From contig JAPWDM010000047.1 in the NCBI GenBank assembly GCA_035578155.1, positions 496,001 to 560,000 on the forward strand: DNA of 64,000 nt, read 5' to 3'. Shown here one piece after another: positions 11,691-24,656 of this stretch. The stretch comes from Brachynemurus nebulosus (taxonomy: Eukaryota > Arthropoda > Insecta > Neuroptera > Myrmeleontidae). The notes below the pieces were generated by a model. The model was not told where the DNA came from. It worked only from the letters and a program-made list of their open reading frames with translations, and searched no databases. Every line of letters begins with the position of its first letter. The first letter of the stretch is position 1. The position numbers and the translations under genes were made by a program.

Positions 11691-11934
11691 TTATTATATT
11701 TGCATCCCAAACTAGTATCTATCCTATAAATATAACAAGTTTCATCCAAAATGAATTTTTCGGATATATAGGCACTTAAATTTTCGAAATTTCTAAATTA
11801 ATTTAAAATAGAGTTAGTCTCCAGAAATTTTGTATTATGGTAAATTTAATGTAATAAATGACAAGTATATAAGTATAGTAATTATAAAGCATTCGCATAG
11901 AACAATAGTTTTAAGTATACATGCACATAAGCAA

Positions 11935-12376
11935 AATAATTTTTGAATTTTCCTGAAGGAAGGAAATATTTTCCCGTAATAAAAAGTATCCTAAATGTTG
12001 ATGCAGGTAATAAGTTATCACTACACCAGATTTTCGCGTAATATGTGCACATGCTCAAAAAGTTTTTTTATTTTCCTGTGGGAATGAGCCACTTTCCCGA
12101 AATAAAAAGTATCTGAGATGCGGACTCAGGTAATAAGTTATCACCACACCAAATTGCATCAAAATCCATTCAATAGTTTTTGCGTACTGTATGCACATGC
12201 TCAACATGGTTTTTCCATTTTCCCGTGGGAATGAGACATTTTCTCGAAGTAGAAAGTATCTTAGATGTTGATCCGGGTAATAAGATGTCGGCACACCAAA
12301 TTTCATTAAAATCCATCCAGTAGTTTTTGTGTGATGCGTGAACAGACGAACAGACAGACAGACAGACAGACAGACA
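11935..12376. repeat. Three diverged tandem units ending in (GACA)n
   Basis: Three units of about 125-147 bp share ATTTTCC, a GAAATAAAAAGTATC-like block, GGTAATAAG and CACACCA, followed by AAAATCCATNCANTAG. They end in an (ACAG)n run at about 12347-12376. This arrangement resembles decayed dispersed repeats seen in many insect genomes. An 83-codon minus-strand frame here is repeat-derived. Confidence 0.75.
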
Positions 12377-14499
12377 AAAATTTAAAAAATCGCTGTTTTG
12401 ATATCTACATCGATAACTATTTACAGTATCTGCACAATTTTTAAAAAATATTCCCTATACAGAAACGGTCTCGTTACATTTGTATTATATGTATAGATTA
12501 CCTATTAATGGCTCTTTATTTAAAATATTAATTTTTTTTTAAAATAAATCGCCCCCTGTTCTAGGAAATATATATTTTTTAAATTTTTATAAAATTTCTT
12601 ATGAAAGTGAGCTTCTTAGACAATTTTATTTTGTATTAATGTATTTTATTTTGTATTAATGTGAAACATGAACATTTAAATGTTGGCAATTTCTGTATTC
12701 TGGCGCTATCTATCTAGCGCGTTAGTTAACTACTTTATTTAAAAGTTCGAATAAAATTCCAGTCATTTTAATTTTTAATTGTTCAATAACTTCAGTACCT
12801 TCAGTATCATAAAAGCAAGCAAAATAATATTACAATTTATTTATGTAGATACATATATGATGGAAAGTTAAGAAAAGAAAATGTTTTTTTGGAAGTTCGT
12901 GTTTAAGGTAAAATCGAAAAAACTTGGAAAATTTAATTAGTAATTAATTTTTTTTAAATATTTTTAGGTTTGGTTGTAAATGAATCTACTGTTGATCTTT
13001 TAATATGATACTGAACTATTCATGATTTAAAATGAAAAATTGTGTACTTATTAGATGATGAAAATAAAAAATTAGTAGTTTGAAAAACCGAAACAAATCG
13101 ACCGACGTCTTGAAAAAGTCTGTCGGGACACCGGAGCAACGGAGCTAGAACCGTGACAAATCCGGGAAAACCAAGACGTATGGACACTCTACACGGATTG
13201 TGAATGTTATAAACTTTAAGTTTTGATTTTTAAGCACATTATGAGTGAAATTGAAAATTAACAACGTGTGAAATTTGACATTTTAGTTAAAGTGCATATA
13301 AAATATAATACCTACATGTTTTTATAAAAATGCAAATATAAATAAATGTTTTCTGTTTTTTTTTTTTTTTTTTTTTTTTTTTATTTTAATTGTTATTAAT
13401 TATTTGGCTTTTTTAATAATTTAGAATTTTTCTGTCAAATGAATAAATTCTGAAAATATGAATTTATGACATAATTTCAGTAAAAGTGAAAATGAAATTT
13501 TTCACCCACACTTTTGTAGTGTCAATGTACATCACTGGATCCCAATTTTCAAATGGATAGATAATTTCAGTAGCGTAGAAACTAATTATTAAAAAATTGC
13601 AAACCAAATGTGTTTATATGATAATACGTACTTATAAAATTTATATACGTGTTCTTCCGAAAAGCGTAAATACCTAATTAACTTTCTCTCGATGAAGTTG
13701 GATTGACAAACATTTACATTAGGGATGTTATGGATATTCGTAACCGTAACTAAAACTACCGATATCCGAAATAATTAAATATCCGAAACCGAAAGCGTAT
13801 ACGAAAATGAAAGTTTATAAGTCTAGTAAGTACTTAACACATTAAATATTTCAGTCCCTTTTTGACAATCTTGCCAGAACTCAAACACTTTTTTAAATAT
13901 TTTTATTGTTAAAATCGAAACGTTATTTTGAAGCCGGTTAAAATTAATATATTTTACTTTAAAATGTGTGGTCAATACAATCACCCGCTAGTTAATTATC
14001 GCTAGATTTGATGCTAGAAAATTGAGAAAAAACAGGTCATAGAGATTTTTTTTTTATTTAGATTTTATTTGTAATGATTGAATTACAAAATTCAAAAGGA
14101 TGTTAAAAAATGTGTGTATTCACTATGAGCTTTTGCCTGTAGTAAATCCAGCTGCTCAAAATCGGTTCCAATATATCAGTTGGTCAGGACGGCATTTGTA
14201 CATAATTTTAATATTTTCTTTAAGAAATAGTATTTTTTTTTTAAATACTTGTTTGATTTTTTCAAGGCGAGTACTTTTTACGATGTGTGTTTACCAAATT
14301 CTACAAAATAATTAAAAAAAAAAAAAACATTGTAACCCTACTATTTTGAAATTTTCAAAAAAATATCATGAAAATTACCTCATATATGCTTTTTCTGAGT
14401 TAATTATTGAAAAATATTCTATTTTCCGAGATTTTTAAGGTAAAACGAGCAGATGTATGGTTTTTGTTAAACAAATTTCAGATCTTTAATACATTTTTG
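12377..14499. other. Anonymous AT-rich DNA with poly(T) tract
   Basis: No gene recognised. There is a T-run of about 30 bases ending at about 13382 and a short duplicated TTTTGTATTAATGT at about 12629-12662. TAGGGATG followed by ATCCG/CCGAAA motifs near 13725-13800 looks like one hAT-type end, but I could not find its partner. Confidence 0.45.
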
Positions 14500-14800
14500 C
14501 CTTAAAAAAATAAATATTTAATATTTTCAAAAATGTATGATTCAACTGGTCAAAATTTAAAATTATTTGTTTTGTTGTCAAAAGAAAAAAAAAACTGAAT
14601 GTGCAAATTTATTTACCACTAAAATGATGGGTTTATACATATAATTATAACGTAGTATTGTCATTTGGATAGAAAATTACGTAAAAATATTATTGTTTGA
14701 ATATGATTTAACGTAATTTTTATGCGATTGTAGCAAGCTCTTATTAATTTTAGGAAGGTGTAAACATCATCTAAATTCTGATCATATCACATAAAAAACT
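14500..14800 (+). repeat. Repeat C copy 1
   Basis: Inverted homolog of about 38650-38975. Shared blocks are TTTAATATTTTCAAAAATGT, CATTTGGATAGAAAATTAC, GTAATTTTTATGCGAT and CTTATTAATTTTAG, followed by GTGTAAAC. Confidence 0.75.
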
Positions 14801-15009
14801 GCGCCGTGATTTTTTATCTAAAAAAAAATGGAACAGAGATACATTATAAAAACATTTAACTGACAAAGAAAAAGAATATAGCCGAATCGTTAAATTGGAT
14901 TAAAAAAATCATGACATGCTACTTAAAAAGCGGTTTTTTTCGAATTTAGCTCGTAAAAAATGAGACAGAAAAAAAAAGAATGCGAGTGCGAGTGAAATGG
15001 AGAACGACA

Positions 15010-15286
15010 TATTTCCTAGTTTTTCTCGAAAAGTAAGTAATTTAGAGCAACGGTATAAAAACATTTTTTATGCATTTTACCTTTTACTAGGGCTTGGTGT
15101 AAAAAAAATTTTAAAAATTGCTTAATTCTGGCAAAAAACTCATTTTGTTGACAAAAAACGCCCGGAAAACCTACTTCTGGGCATCCGACGTGTCTGGCTA
15201 ACGAACTCATCCAACGATTTGGAAAATCGAATTCGCACACAAAATTTCATAAGCATTAAACGTTTCGTTCGAGAGTTATCGCGCGG

Positions 15287-15366
<80 letters not shown>

Positions 15367-15489
15367 TTTAGTGAATATCATTTTCGTATTCTAGGGACCT
15401 CAAAACATATTTCTGATATGGTCTCGGGCTTAGGTCGCACCATGACACCTGGCGTAAAAGCTGAATTTCCAGTTTTGGAAATTCGCTAA
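15010..15489 (-). mobile_element. Repeat A copy 3
   Basis: Contains the CATCCGACGTGTCTGGCTAA block, a long (TA)n core at 15291-15363 and an intact end: a perfect hairpin GAATTTCCA/TGGAAATTC followed by GCTAA. It lacks the GACAGGGG end, so it is truncated on the left. Confidence 0.8.
15291..15363. repeat. (TA)n microsatellite
   Basis: About 36 uninterrupted TA units forming the core of repeat A copy 3. Confidence 0.98.
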
Positions 15490-16035
15490 TAAATGGTGGC
15501 TCCTTTTGAGTCTGTAGTAGTACTATACTCACACACACTATAAAAAGTTGTTCACGTATCTTATACATAGCTTTTGCATTTGGCGGGCTCTCGAACTAAT
15601 GGGCATCATAATATGTGAAAACTAAAATATACTTTTAAAATGAATACCTTCAAGAAACAAAAAATAATTTATACTGTTACATATTAATTATATATATATA
15701 TCATATATGCAAGAACTGACATATTTTTGAAATTTGGCACAAAAATTATTAAGTAGGTACATATTATTTTTTCATACAAATCATAATTAATCTACTCCTT
15801 ACTTGTATGTAAGCGCATACAATTTCTTTAAGTACATGTGATATGTAAATTATATTTTTATGAAATTTTATATATATATCCCTGCTTACTATTATAGTTT
15901 TTAATTAGCATATTACATTATTATATAATTTTTGTGATACGAAACTTATTATTATAATAAAATAAAGGGAACATTAGTAGTTATAATTCATCAGGAAAGT
16001 AAAATGAAAGAGAAGATTAATTTAAAAATTACGCT
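15490..16035. other. No recognised feature
   Basis: AT-rich sequence without a supported gene. Confidence 0.4.
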
Positions 16036-16076
16036 ACCGGTTTCGGAAGAGCAAATGCTTCCGTCTTCAGACAATT
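16036..16076 (-). ncRNA. Hammerhead-like core of a Penelope-type repeat
   Basis: The minus strand reads CTGAAGA, then a hairpin (GGAAG, 8-nt loop, CTTCC), then GAAACCGGTA. This matches the order of the hammerhead ribozyme core: CUGANGA, stem II, GAAA, a very short palindromic stem III (ACCGGU) and UH. Penelope-like retroelements are known to carry such motifs in their terminal repeats. The base after CUGAAGA is C instead of the usual G pairing with C, so activity is uncertain. AT-rich flanks could form a weak stem I. No reverse transcriptase frame is visible nearby. Confidence 0.5.
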
Positions 16077-16707
16077 CCTTTAATTAAAAATAAGAAATAT
16101 AAAAATATAAAAATACAATGCATATTTACAAAATTATTGGTAAACAAACAAATAATTGTCAAAAACATGCAATTACTTACGTGGAAAAATTTCACAAAAA
16201 ATTTTATATAAAATTGAAAATAAAATTTAAAAATTTAAAAACCTGAAACATTATTTTTCTCTTCCTTTTACCATCAAAATGTGATTTATATGGTCAGTTG
16301 TCAGGATTGTGATGCGGCCTAAATCGGAAACACCAAACAGAAACTGTCGCATAGACTTGACCAGCATCGTCGGAATGTCCAACGTGGCGACACCAGCTTC
16401 GGCCTAGCTTAACATTTATGGCATAACAACCATCGCTTTGATTTTGAAAATACCACAATAATACAACCGGAAGCACATTCTAGAAAAAGATTCTTTTTAG
16501 AACATTGCTGGATATGTTCCATATATCCTAACGCCAATCTAGCTACTGCCTCGTCTCAACTTGACAAACACTACAGTCACACCTTCAAGAAATTCGCGCC
16601 CACAACTCTTCCGAAATATATATAAACCTTTTCGCACGTTGTCATTTCGTTTGCCAACACTGTAACTTACGGATAACTTTGGTTAATTTTATATCTAAAA
16701 TATTGGC
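16077..16707. other. GC-richer stretch, possible decayed retroelement
   Basis: Bases about 16270-16660 are clearly less AT-rich than their surroundings and contain TATATATAAA at about 16616-16625 followed by CTTTTCGCACGTTG. It may be a remnant of the element that carried the hammerhead-like motif. No protein domain recognised; a 60-codon minus-strand frame is unsupported. Confidence 0.35.
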
Positions 16708-18213
16708 TAACTTCAAAAATGCATCACTGCTTGCATGAGGCAGAGTCAAAAGTTCAAAAACGCATCAGACGTATCACAACGAAAAATCAAAAATTCATTT
16801 TTGCATTTGATGCGTCAAAACAATGCATCAAGAAATTTGGTGATGCCTGTCTGCGCATAATGTAATATCCAGGGCTGGGAACTATTTAAAATGATTTCAT
16901 TTTAAATATGTATTTAAAATACACAATGGCATTTTGCATTTTCTATTATAAATAAGTTCGGTCAAACCATTTTCCATTTTGTATTTAAAATGAAAATTTC
17001 AATCCATTTTACATTTAAAATGAAAATGCATGCATAGGTACTCAAATCTATGTTTATATTTATAACACTTATGACTCATATTAATCATAGAACTCGAACT
17101 GAACGCAATCTAGCAAATTGTAAGTTAAATGAAAATTAATTCAATTGACTCAAATTTTTTATAACTCGAGTTGTAGTGTTACTTGAGTTAAATTTGTTAC
17201 TAGTTCTCTCAAGTCAAACTTTTCTGACTGAACTTGTGTGCTATTCTTTTTAAGAAAGTTGATAAGAAATGTTTTGGTATTTCGAATAGATGATTTTCAT
17301 AGTTTTGAAGTCGTAGTTATAGCGTAGTCAAGACTTGAATATGTCAATGTCAAGGTTGAATTGAATTTTACAATAATATTAAGTAACAATATTTCAAGAG
17401 TTAAATTTCATTTTCATATCATGTAAACTTTATAAAATTTTCTCAAAAGACTGCCCTTATTTAATTTCAGTACGTTGGATATTTTCTTAACTTTTTTTAT
17501 ATAAATAATTATCCAAAGTGTCAATATAAATAATGATAAAAAATTTATAGAATAAATTTAAAGTTCAAAAAGCATTTCGCATTTTATAATCCATTTTAAA
17601 TAGCTATTTTCCATTTTTTATTTTAAATATGTTCAGCAAAACTATTTTCCATTTTGTATTTTAAATGCATTTTTGGAACCCATTTTCCATTTTCTATTTT
17701 AAATGGTTTCTATGAACCATTTTTCTCAGCCCTGGTAATATCGTAGCTACTTACATTTAAAATATAGGTGGCTGTCGTAGCTATGGTAATGTGAATAAAG
17801 GATGATTCCAATGGTCCTATGACCATAACGGTTATAGGAATAATTCCAAAAAACAAATTGTTGAAAAAGATAAATTTATTTACCTTTCATTAAAATTGTT
17901 TAAACTACCTGAATACATCTTGCACTCAAAATATGTAATATTTTTTATTCAAATAATTTCAATTTTTTCAATTTTCAATTTCAAGTTGAAATTCAAATAT
18001 ATACAAGGACTGTATTGCTATATTATCTATAGTCTAATCATGCTATATTATCTTTAGCCAAATTAGAGGTTAAATGATGCCAATATCCCGTTCAAAAACA
18101 TCTAATGTGCATCAAATTTCAAGGGAGCATTAGCATTGCATCATGTAGTATTAGACGCATCGGAAAGGTCATGATGCTGCATCGATGCGGTAAAGTTTAC
18201 ATTTTTGAAGTTA
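16708..18213. mobile_element. TIR element rich in GATGC/GCATC motifs
   Basis: The ends are a perfect 14-bp inverted repeat, TAACTTCAAAAATG at 16708-16721 and its complement at 18200-18213. More than ten GCATC or GATGC pentamers cluster within about 150 bases of each end and are sparse elsewhere. A hAT MITE (16870-17734) is nested inside; without it the element is about 630 bp. No clear flanking duplication. Non-autonomous. Confidence 0.6.
16870..17734. mobile_element. hAT-type MITE (865 bp) with 8-bp duplication
   Basis: Begins CAGGGCTGGGAA and ends CTCAGCCCTG, with the 8-bp duplication GTAATATC on both sides (16862-16869 and 17735-17742). Its end regions are arrays of CATTTTAAAT/ATTTAAAATG motifs, probably subterminal transposase sites. 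No coding capacity. Confidence 0.92.
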
Positions 18214-19829
18214 CCCATTGTTTCACAATGTAATTAAAAAAATACAAATAACTTCTTTCTTTTTCTTGTGTACAACAATGTTTTCAAGTTTTTAAGTTTT
18301 TAGGGAAATAAAATTAAGCTCTAAATAGTTCTATGTATGTAGTACGATGTAAGCAAAATTTTGACACATTCTGCTTGGTGGTTCTAGAATCATCGCCATC
18401 TCGAACTTTTTGAAAAAATTGATAAATATTGATTTTTTCCCTGCTTATAACAAGCAGACGTAAACAAAAGTAAATGAGTTGACCGACTGGCGCCACTGGC
18501 TGCCAAAAGGAATGAGTTCATCGTTGTACTTTACTTATTAAACACAGAGATTTCTACCAGAAGAAAACTAGAAAACGGCCTAAAATAAAACAAAAATCAA
18601 AAATAGAAGTTTTTGATATCTCGCTTAATTTTCGAAATACCAATACTACATGATACTATCCATTTTCAAACAAAGGGTAATTAACTAATTAATTATTATT
18701 TACAATTTAGATTCCTCAAAAATATCATATCTCGTTTCTGTTACACCCCTACTTGTATCTAATGTTTGATGTACTGAGAGCAAAAACAAAAATCCTAATC
18801 CTAATTCGAAGGTATCATGCCTTTTTCCTATTACATTCCTTTTTGCATCTAATTTTTTGTGCATTTGAGACTAAAAAAATTTGTTGAAGGAAATAAATAA
18901 AAAGTTGACGAACACTCCTGAAACTACATTTTCGCGGAAAGGGTAATTATTTACAAGTGGGTCTCCTCAAAGGTATATAAAATATTAGTGTATTCAGAAT
19001 TAAAATTTCAAGTATCGATATCTAAAAAACTAAGCGAGATATTTTCGAGTGTTTTGTCAAAATTCGTCAAATGGTGACGCCACGGAAATAGTAACATCCC
19101 TGAATTTATGGCGAATCTGTAACAATAATATCAATATAATATTATCACTATTATCAGTGTGAATACAAAAAAATGGTTTGTCGGCTGATAAAAATTTTAT
19201 TTGAATAACTGTAAAATCATACTTAACATATTTCAGAACGGCACATTTTTATTTTTTTAAGATATCATAAAATATTTCTGTAGGTAAATATGACGATATG
19301 CTTATATTAGCATGTATATTATTCATATACAGGATTTATAAAAGTTATAAAAATAGTGAAAGCGACCCTAATAAAAATAAAATTACGGACAAAGTGTTTT
19401 TTTTTTTGTATATTTACCCAATGCATACAAAAATTTATTAAAGTAAATAGGAAAGGTTCCATTTGTGCATTTCAAGGACTTGATTTTTCATATTTTGTTA
19501 TGGTGCACTTACCTTAGCCATAATAGGCCTATAGCGCTCATAGCATAGCATACATTCATAGCAGGCCATATTATAAACGGAGGTGCTATATATTTTTAAC
19601 AGATTTTTAATCTGAATAAGTTTTATTGTATGCAATAAATTTTAAAAAATAAAAATAAGATTGGATATAAACAAAGGTTAGGAACTTGTCGGCGTCATTT
19701 ATTTATCATTTAACTGAAAAGTAATCCTTGAAATAAAACAGATTTAAATATACTACATTAGTCCAAAAACGAATTATACCTACCTCAAATAAACGGTATT
19801 TGCAAGAATTTTTTATTACCTATATTTAA
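18214..19829. other. Anonymous AT-rich DNA
   Basis: No gene recognised. GATATCTCGCTTA at about 18617 and its inverted counterpart TAAGCGAGATATT at about 19029 hint at a decayed inverted-repeat element. The segment 18500-18540 (CTGCCAAAAGGAATGAGTTC) resembles 63030-63065. Confidence 0.4.
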
Positions 19830-20750
19830 CCCTAGAATCATACGTTGATCTACGAGTCAAGTTAATCATACATCGGCGTCGTTTCGACGAATGGACTTTT
19901 TACGGGGAGTTTTAGAGTTTATTTGCAAAAAACATTTTTTTTACATAACAATAGTACAAAAGCGAACAAAATATTTAAAAAAGTTGGATTTGGAAAAATT
20001 TCTTAATATAAATATTTATTAATTTTTTTAATCTTTTTATCAAAGCATATTTTCACTATAAAAATTAAAAAATAGATAAATACATCAGTTGTATCATAAA
20101 ACATGTCTTTCAAATAATTAATTTATGAACTATTATGAGTCAGTGGACATGTGTGACTTTACAGAATGTGAAATTTCTCAGTCATAAATATTCCTATAGA
20201 TATGTAGTTATTTCCCCATTAGGCACATTTGTAAATTTTCTAAAATTTGTTAGTAATTTTTCGAATAAGATCTCAAAAAATAATAAAAATTAAAATATTT
20301 TCCACAAAATAAATTGTTAATCTTTTATTAAGTCACTTGAAACGCATTCTTTAGTTTTCGATTCAATATATTAAAATTTCAGTATTATGTCGTCTCTATA
20401 AGTCAAACAGCTGTAATCATCTTTCACATTACCATAATCATTGAATAAATTAATTATAACATCCATATCTTTAATAAATTTTAGAAGAATTAGGAAAACT
20501 TTTTTATGTGGAGTACAAAATCTTTAAAAAAAAATATAGGTTAATCATACATCGTCGTCCTTTTGACGCACACTATTTCAGTATAAAAAAACGACAATAG
20601 CTATAAACAAAATTTATACGTCTTATCTGTTATAATAACAAATAAATTAGATAACAGAAGTTTCACAGCAAGCAGGTACCGACAAGTTGTAGTATTGGAG
20701 CAGGTACAGAAGTTCGTTCGTCGTTATGACGAGTACCTATGATTCTAGGG
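19830..20750. mobile_element. piggyBac-type MITE (921 bp)
   Basis: Flanked by TTAA on both sides (19826-19829 and 20751-20754) with inverted ends CCCTAGAATCATA / TATGATTCTAGGG. The CCCTAG start and TTAA target are diagnostic of piggyBac elements. A subterminal direct repeat TTAATCATACATCG occurs at about 19863 and 20540, each followed by a GTCGT and TTTCGACG/TTTTGACG block. There is no transposase frame, so it depends on an autonomous relative. Confidence 0.93.
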
Positions 20751-20780
20751 TTAATTACAATTGTAGTATGTATTATAACA

Positions 20781-20880
20781 TCTTGGCGTCATTGACGTCA
20801 TAAGACGTCAAGTCAAACCTTAATAACACTCCACCCTAGGACGTCAACAATTCCATATAAAGTGAATTAGCTGTCAAAAT
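20781..20880. repeat. GACGTCA-rich direct repeat, copy 1
   Basis: Shares CATTGACG, ATAAGACGTCAAGT and AAACCT with 22793-22890, in the same orientation about 2 kb away. It includes the palindrome TGACGTCA. It may be an end of an element spanning about 20.78-22.9 kb. Confidence 0.6.
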
Positions 20881-21480
20881 AGTGTACTAATTAGCCGTTT
20901 TATCATTACAGATTATGACCGTCAAGATGTTTAATAATTTTAATAAACTATAATACCTACCTACAAATAATTTAGGGTGTGCCAAAAAACCATCGATATT
21001 TTTTTTTCTCGCTTTCCGCTCAAAATATTGTAGGATGTGTCTAAATAAACATCCTGACTAAAGCTAAACTATTAATGATAGAAAAAAAGTCAAATAACAA
21101 TTTTGTAGTCTAAGTGACGCTTTACAAGAAAGTTCCTGACAAATTTCTCGTATTGTGACCCTCAAAGTCACCTCAGTCATAAAGTTACAGACCCCCACAG
21201 ATATCATGCCAAAGATTTATTTATTTGACCAAAAAAATATTACAGTGTGATGAATCAACTTTTATAACATAATATTTCTGTAACCATAATTAAACATACT
21301 TCTAAATATTTGATCCTAGATTTAACCAAAGATCTTTAATATATATCTATGACAGTGTACTAGCGGCCTATTACTATTAATAAGTTAAAAAATAATCTTT
21401 TTTTATATATAAGCATAGTTTTTAGAAATCTGTTATTATTCCAACTAATGGTAATTTAAATCTTCCTAACTTCTCTTGTA

Positions 21481-22045
21481 ACGTTGATCCTTTTTTGTAC
21501 GGTGGATAGGGACCGCATAAAAGAAATCGCACAAAAAAAATATATATTCAAAAATATCATAAATAGCTATAAAAAGTATAGTTCGATCCCGATTGTAAAA
21601 AAAAAACTTTTTTTATGAGATAGATCGGGACCGCATAAAAAAAGTTTCATCGAAAAAACATAACTAAAAACGCTCAAAACTTAGAAATTTCCTTAGAAGT
21701 TGCTTCTATAAGCAAGATAAAGCCTTAATTTACACGTAGGAACCTTTTATTTCAATTTTATAATATTATGAAAATTTTGAAAAATACATCTGTTAAACAA
21801 TTAATTGATGCAATAACTTATGTTCTTATGCAATGTATTGATTAAAGGCTTAAAAGTCGTTAAAAAGTATTTTTATCAAAGAAAGTTATTATAGTAAATG
21901 TTTACGTTTCTTAGTGTCTTGATTTTGATTTATATTATGCATTTTAATGACCATTTATTTAAAAACCGCATAAAAAATATCGCATAAAAAATATCGCTTT
22001 AAAAAAGTCGCATAAAAAAGGGCCGCATAAAAAAAGGTTCAGCTG
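21481..22045. mobile_element. TA-flanked MITE with CGCATAAAA array
   Basis: Flanked by TA (21479-21480 and 22046-22047). The ends are imperfect inverted repeats, GTTGATCCTTTTTT on the left against GCTGAACCTTTTTTT read inward from the right, each followed by a GTACGG or ATGCGG block. CGCATAAAA-type motifs recur seven times or more near both ends. Layout and target suggest a Tc1/mariner or pogo relative. No coding frame. Confidence 0.7.
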
Positions 22046-22792
22046 TACTATTATTAATAACAATTAAGTAGCCTAGAGAAAGTCTATTTTACAATAAAAA
22101 GTGTAGTTTAATCTAATTCCCGTCTCTGAAAGTATAGTTTTTAAGATTTCGTAGTACAATAACAAAATCCTTATGAATTCGACAATTTGTCATCGAATTA
22201 GGTAATCTACACGCACTTGACCATTTTTAAATAATAAACGTGTTGGATCTTACGCAGTTTAATAGACGGTGTAGTTTTTTAACAATTACTATTGATTTTT
22301 TAATCTCATATAGGAAGCACAAAGTTCAGATTATCATATTATTAACAAATTAAAGGCTAATTTAACATTAAATAAAATCAAGAAATATTTTATGTATTCT
22401 GGAAATTGTCACTACTGATTACGAAATTCTGACTTAATGCGCATTTAACATGCGCTTGAAATTTATAAAATTAAATCTACTTCAAAAATTGTTTTAAAAT
22501 TAATCACCGGATGAACTGAATTTCACAGAGGAACAGATTTTACGATTAAGTAGATATCTTTAAATAAAACTGATACTTAAGTATATGCAGTTTTCATCTT
22601 TTTCAAAATGCAATTTTAACCATGCTCACTTGTTTATTTACGTCATATTGATCTGATGCAAAATTAGTTATAAAGATACAATAGTGTAAATAATTACCGA
22701 AACACATATAATTTTCATTTTATTTGTCAATAATCAATAACATGAAAACATGAAGTAAATGAGCGACAATATTATGTTTTATAATAATTAAT

Positions 22793-22890
22793 CGGTTGAC
22801 GATCATTGACGCTATAAGACGTCAAGTGAAACCTGATTATCTGTAACACAACGCCATATCGCGTTAATGATTCCGTATAAATTGTATACC
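22793..22890. repeat. GACGTCA-rich direct repeat, copy 2
   Basis: Direct homolog of 20781-20880, containing TAAGACGTCAAGTGAAACCT. Confidence 0.6.
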
Positions 22891-24656
22891 AATAAGGTAT
22901 ACAAACATAGCTCGCTCTCTGTCTAGTTACCATCTGTATCGAATAGACAGATCGATAGATATTTTTCTTATTCTTTCAAAATATAATTTTTCAGAATGAT
23001 GTCATATAAAAATATCATATGGGATCGAGTAAAAGTCTACTCTTTCACTTTTAAAATCTACAGAAAACCATGAAAAACCATAAACATGATGATAGTCAAC
23101 ATCGATCTGGATGCCTTCCAAATGCCAAGTATATCTTGATTGAGGTTCATGGCACAATACCTTCTAGTTTAATAGGCTTTTTCGTTTTTTTTTTTTTTTT
23201 TTTTTTGATTTCAGGCACTGTGAAGGTCGTTATCGCTGCAGCAGTGGGGGGAGACTTTTTTTTCGAGCCTTGGGAGATCGCGAATAACTCACTGAATTTT
23301 CAATTTTTTGGTCCAAAAATTTTATCATGAATTTATTATACATCAACGAATATATCCTTAAAATATTAAAACATTCCATGCAGTAGTTTTCTTCAAAAAA
23401 AATCCCAAAAATCACGTTTTTCAGGCGGTCACACTAGCGATCCCCCTGAAGTTGATTTGAATTAAAAATTAAAATAATTTTGAATTTAAAAAAATTAGTT
23501 ATGAATGCTACATTATTTAATGCTATTATTTACTCTGCCCCTATTAACCGGACAAATTTTTACATAACACTGCCATCCGGTTAACAGAGGTTCTACTGTA
23601 TTTTATTTTTTAAAAACTTTCTGTACAAACTTTATTATTTCCACTCTTGTACACCCGTCTCACATAAACATACACATAAACATACGAATACACATACCTA
23701 ATCTATGTACGTACTATGCATATTAAATGGAATAGATGAATTTTTTCCCCGCTGATAAACACGTGAGATTGTTACGCAGTAGTTTTTGCACCTGTATTTA
23801 AATTTATATGGAATATAAATTTTGTTATTTTTTTCTGATATCGTTCGCATATGTCTTGCATTTCCTGTACGTACCAAAAACATATACACTTACGCATCCG
23901 GTAATGAACGGACGTTTATATTCAAATGAGCGCGCTAACTCGAAATTAATGAATTATGTATTTACATATATACATATATGTATATATTTAGCTAAGAGGT
24001 AAGCATTACCTTTGTCCCTAAATGCGTTTTATTCTTTCCGTAGTAAATTTTTGCTGCCCGGTCATATGGAGAAAATCAAGCAGAATTAGTAGCACCTAAA
24101 CAAAAAATTTTGCTTAAGTTAATCTATCGTAACTCGTAAGCGACACTTTTATCGAAATTGAGATTTTTATTGCAAGCAACATTTTAAACTGTAACGGACC
24201 AAGCAGTGTTAACGTTTTTCTCCAAAATTCGTTAATTAACGAGTTATAGAAACTGCTTAGTTTATCGTTAATACAACAGATTTTCACATTTTAGCGTAAC
24301 CGACAATAACCATCTTTATCGTAATAGACGAGGTGCTAGGTGACATTGAGTATGCATGAAATAGGTATAGAATTTGACTTTTGATTATTATTAGGGGGTC
24401 TTAGGTGAGTATGAAAACCCATGTCATCGACCTCTATAGTATGGTCGACAAATTGGGGGGGGGGGGAAGTTGCAAAAAAGGCCGATCGGGAGATCGCTTA
24501 TTATTGATCGTAGAGTGATAATTTTTTTTTTAATTTGTTTGCTATGAAATGATCTAAAATTTATGTCATATCCAAATTGTTGATATACCTAACGGTTTTC
24601 GTGTAAAAAAATGAAAATGGAAGGTAACGTTAAAATTTAAGTATTTTTAGTGTACA
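22891..24656. other. AT-rich DNA with one pogo-like end
   Basis: No gene recognised. Bases 23543-23598 (ATTAACCGGAC then CCGGTTAACAGAGGTTCTACTG, followed by TA) look like one terminus of a pogo/mariner-type element; the other end was not found. Also a T-run at about 23188-23206 and a G-run of 12 or more near 24455-24466. An 86-codon frame at 23070-23330 crosses the T-run and is not convincing. Confidence 0.5.

Noticed and set aside
13720..13810. TAGGGATG end as a complete hAT element
   Set aside because: No matching inverted end with an 8-bp duplication was found downstream or upstream.
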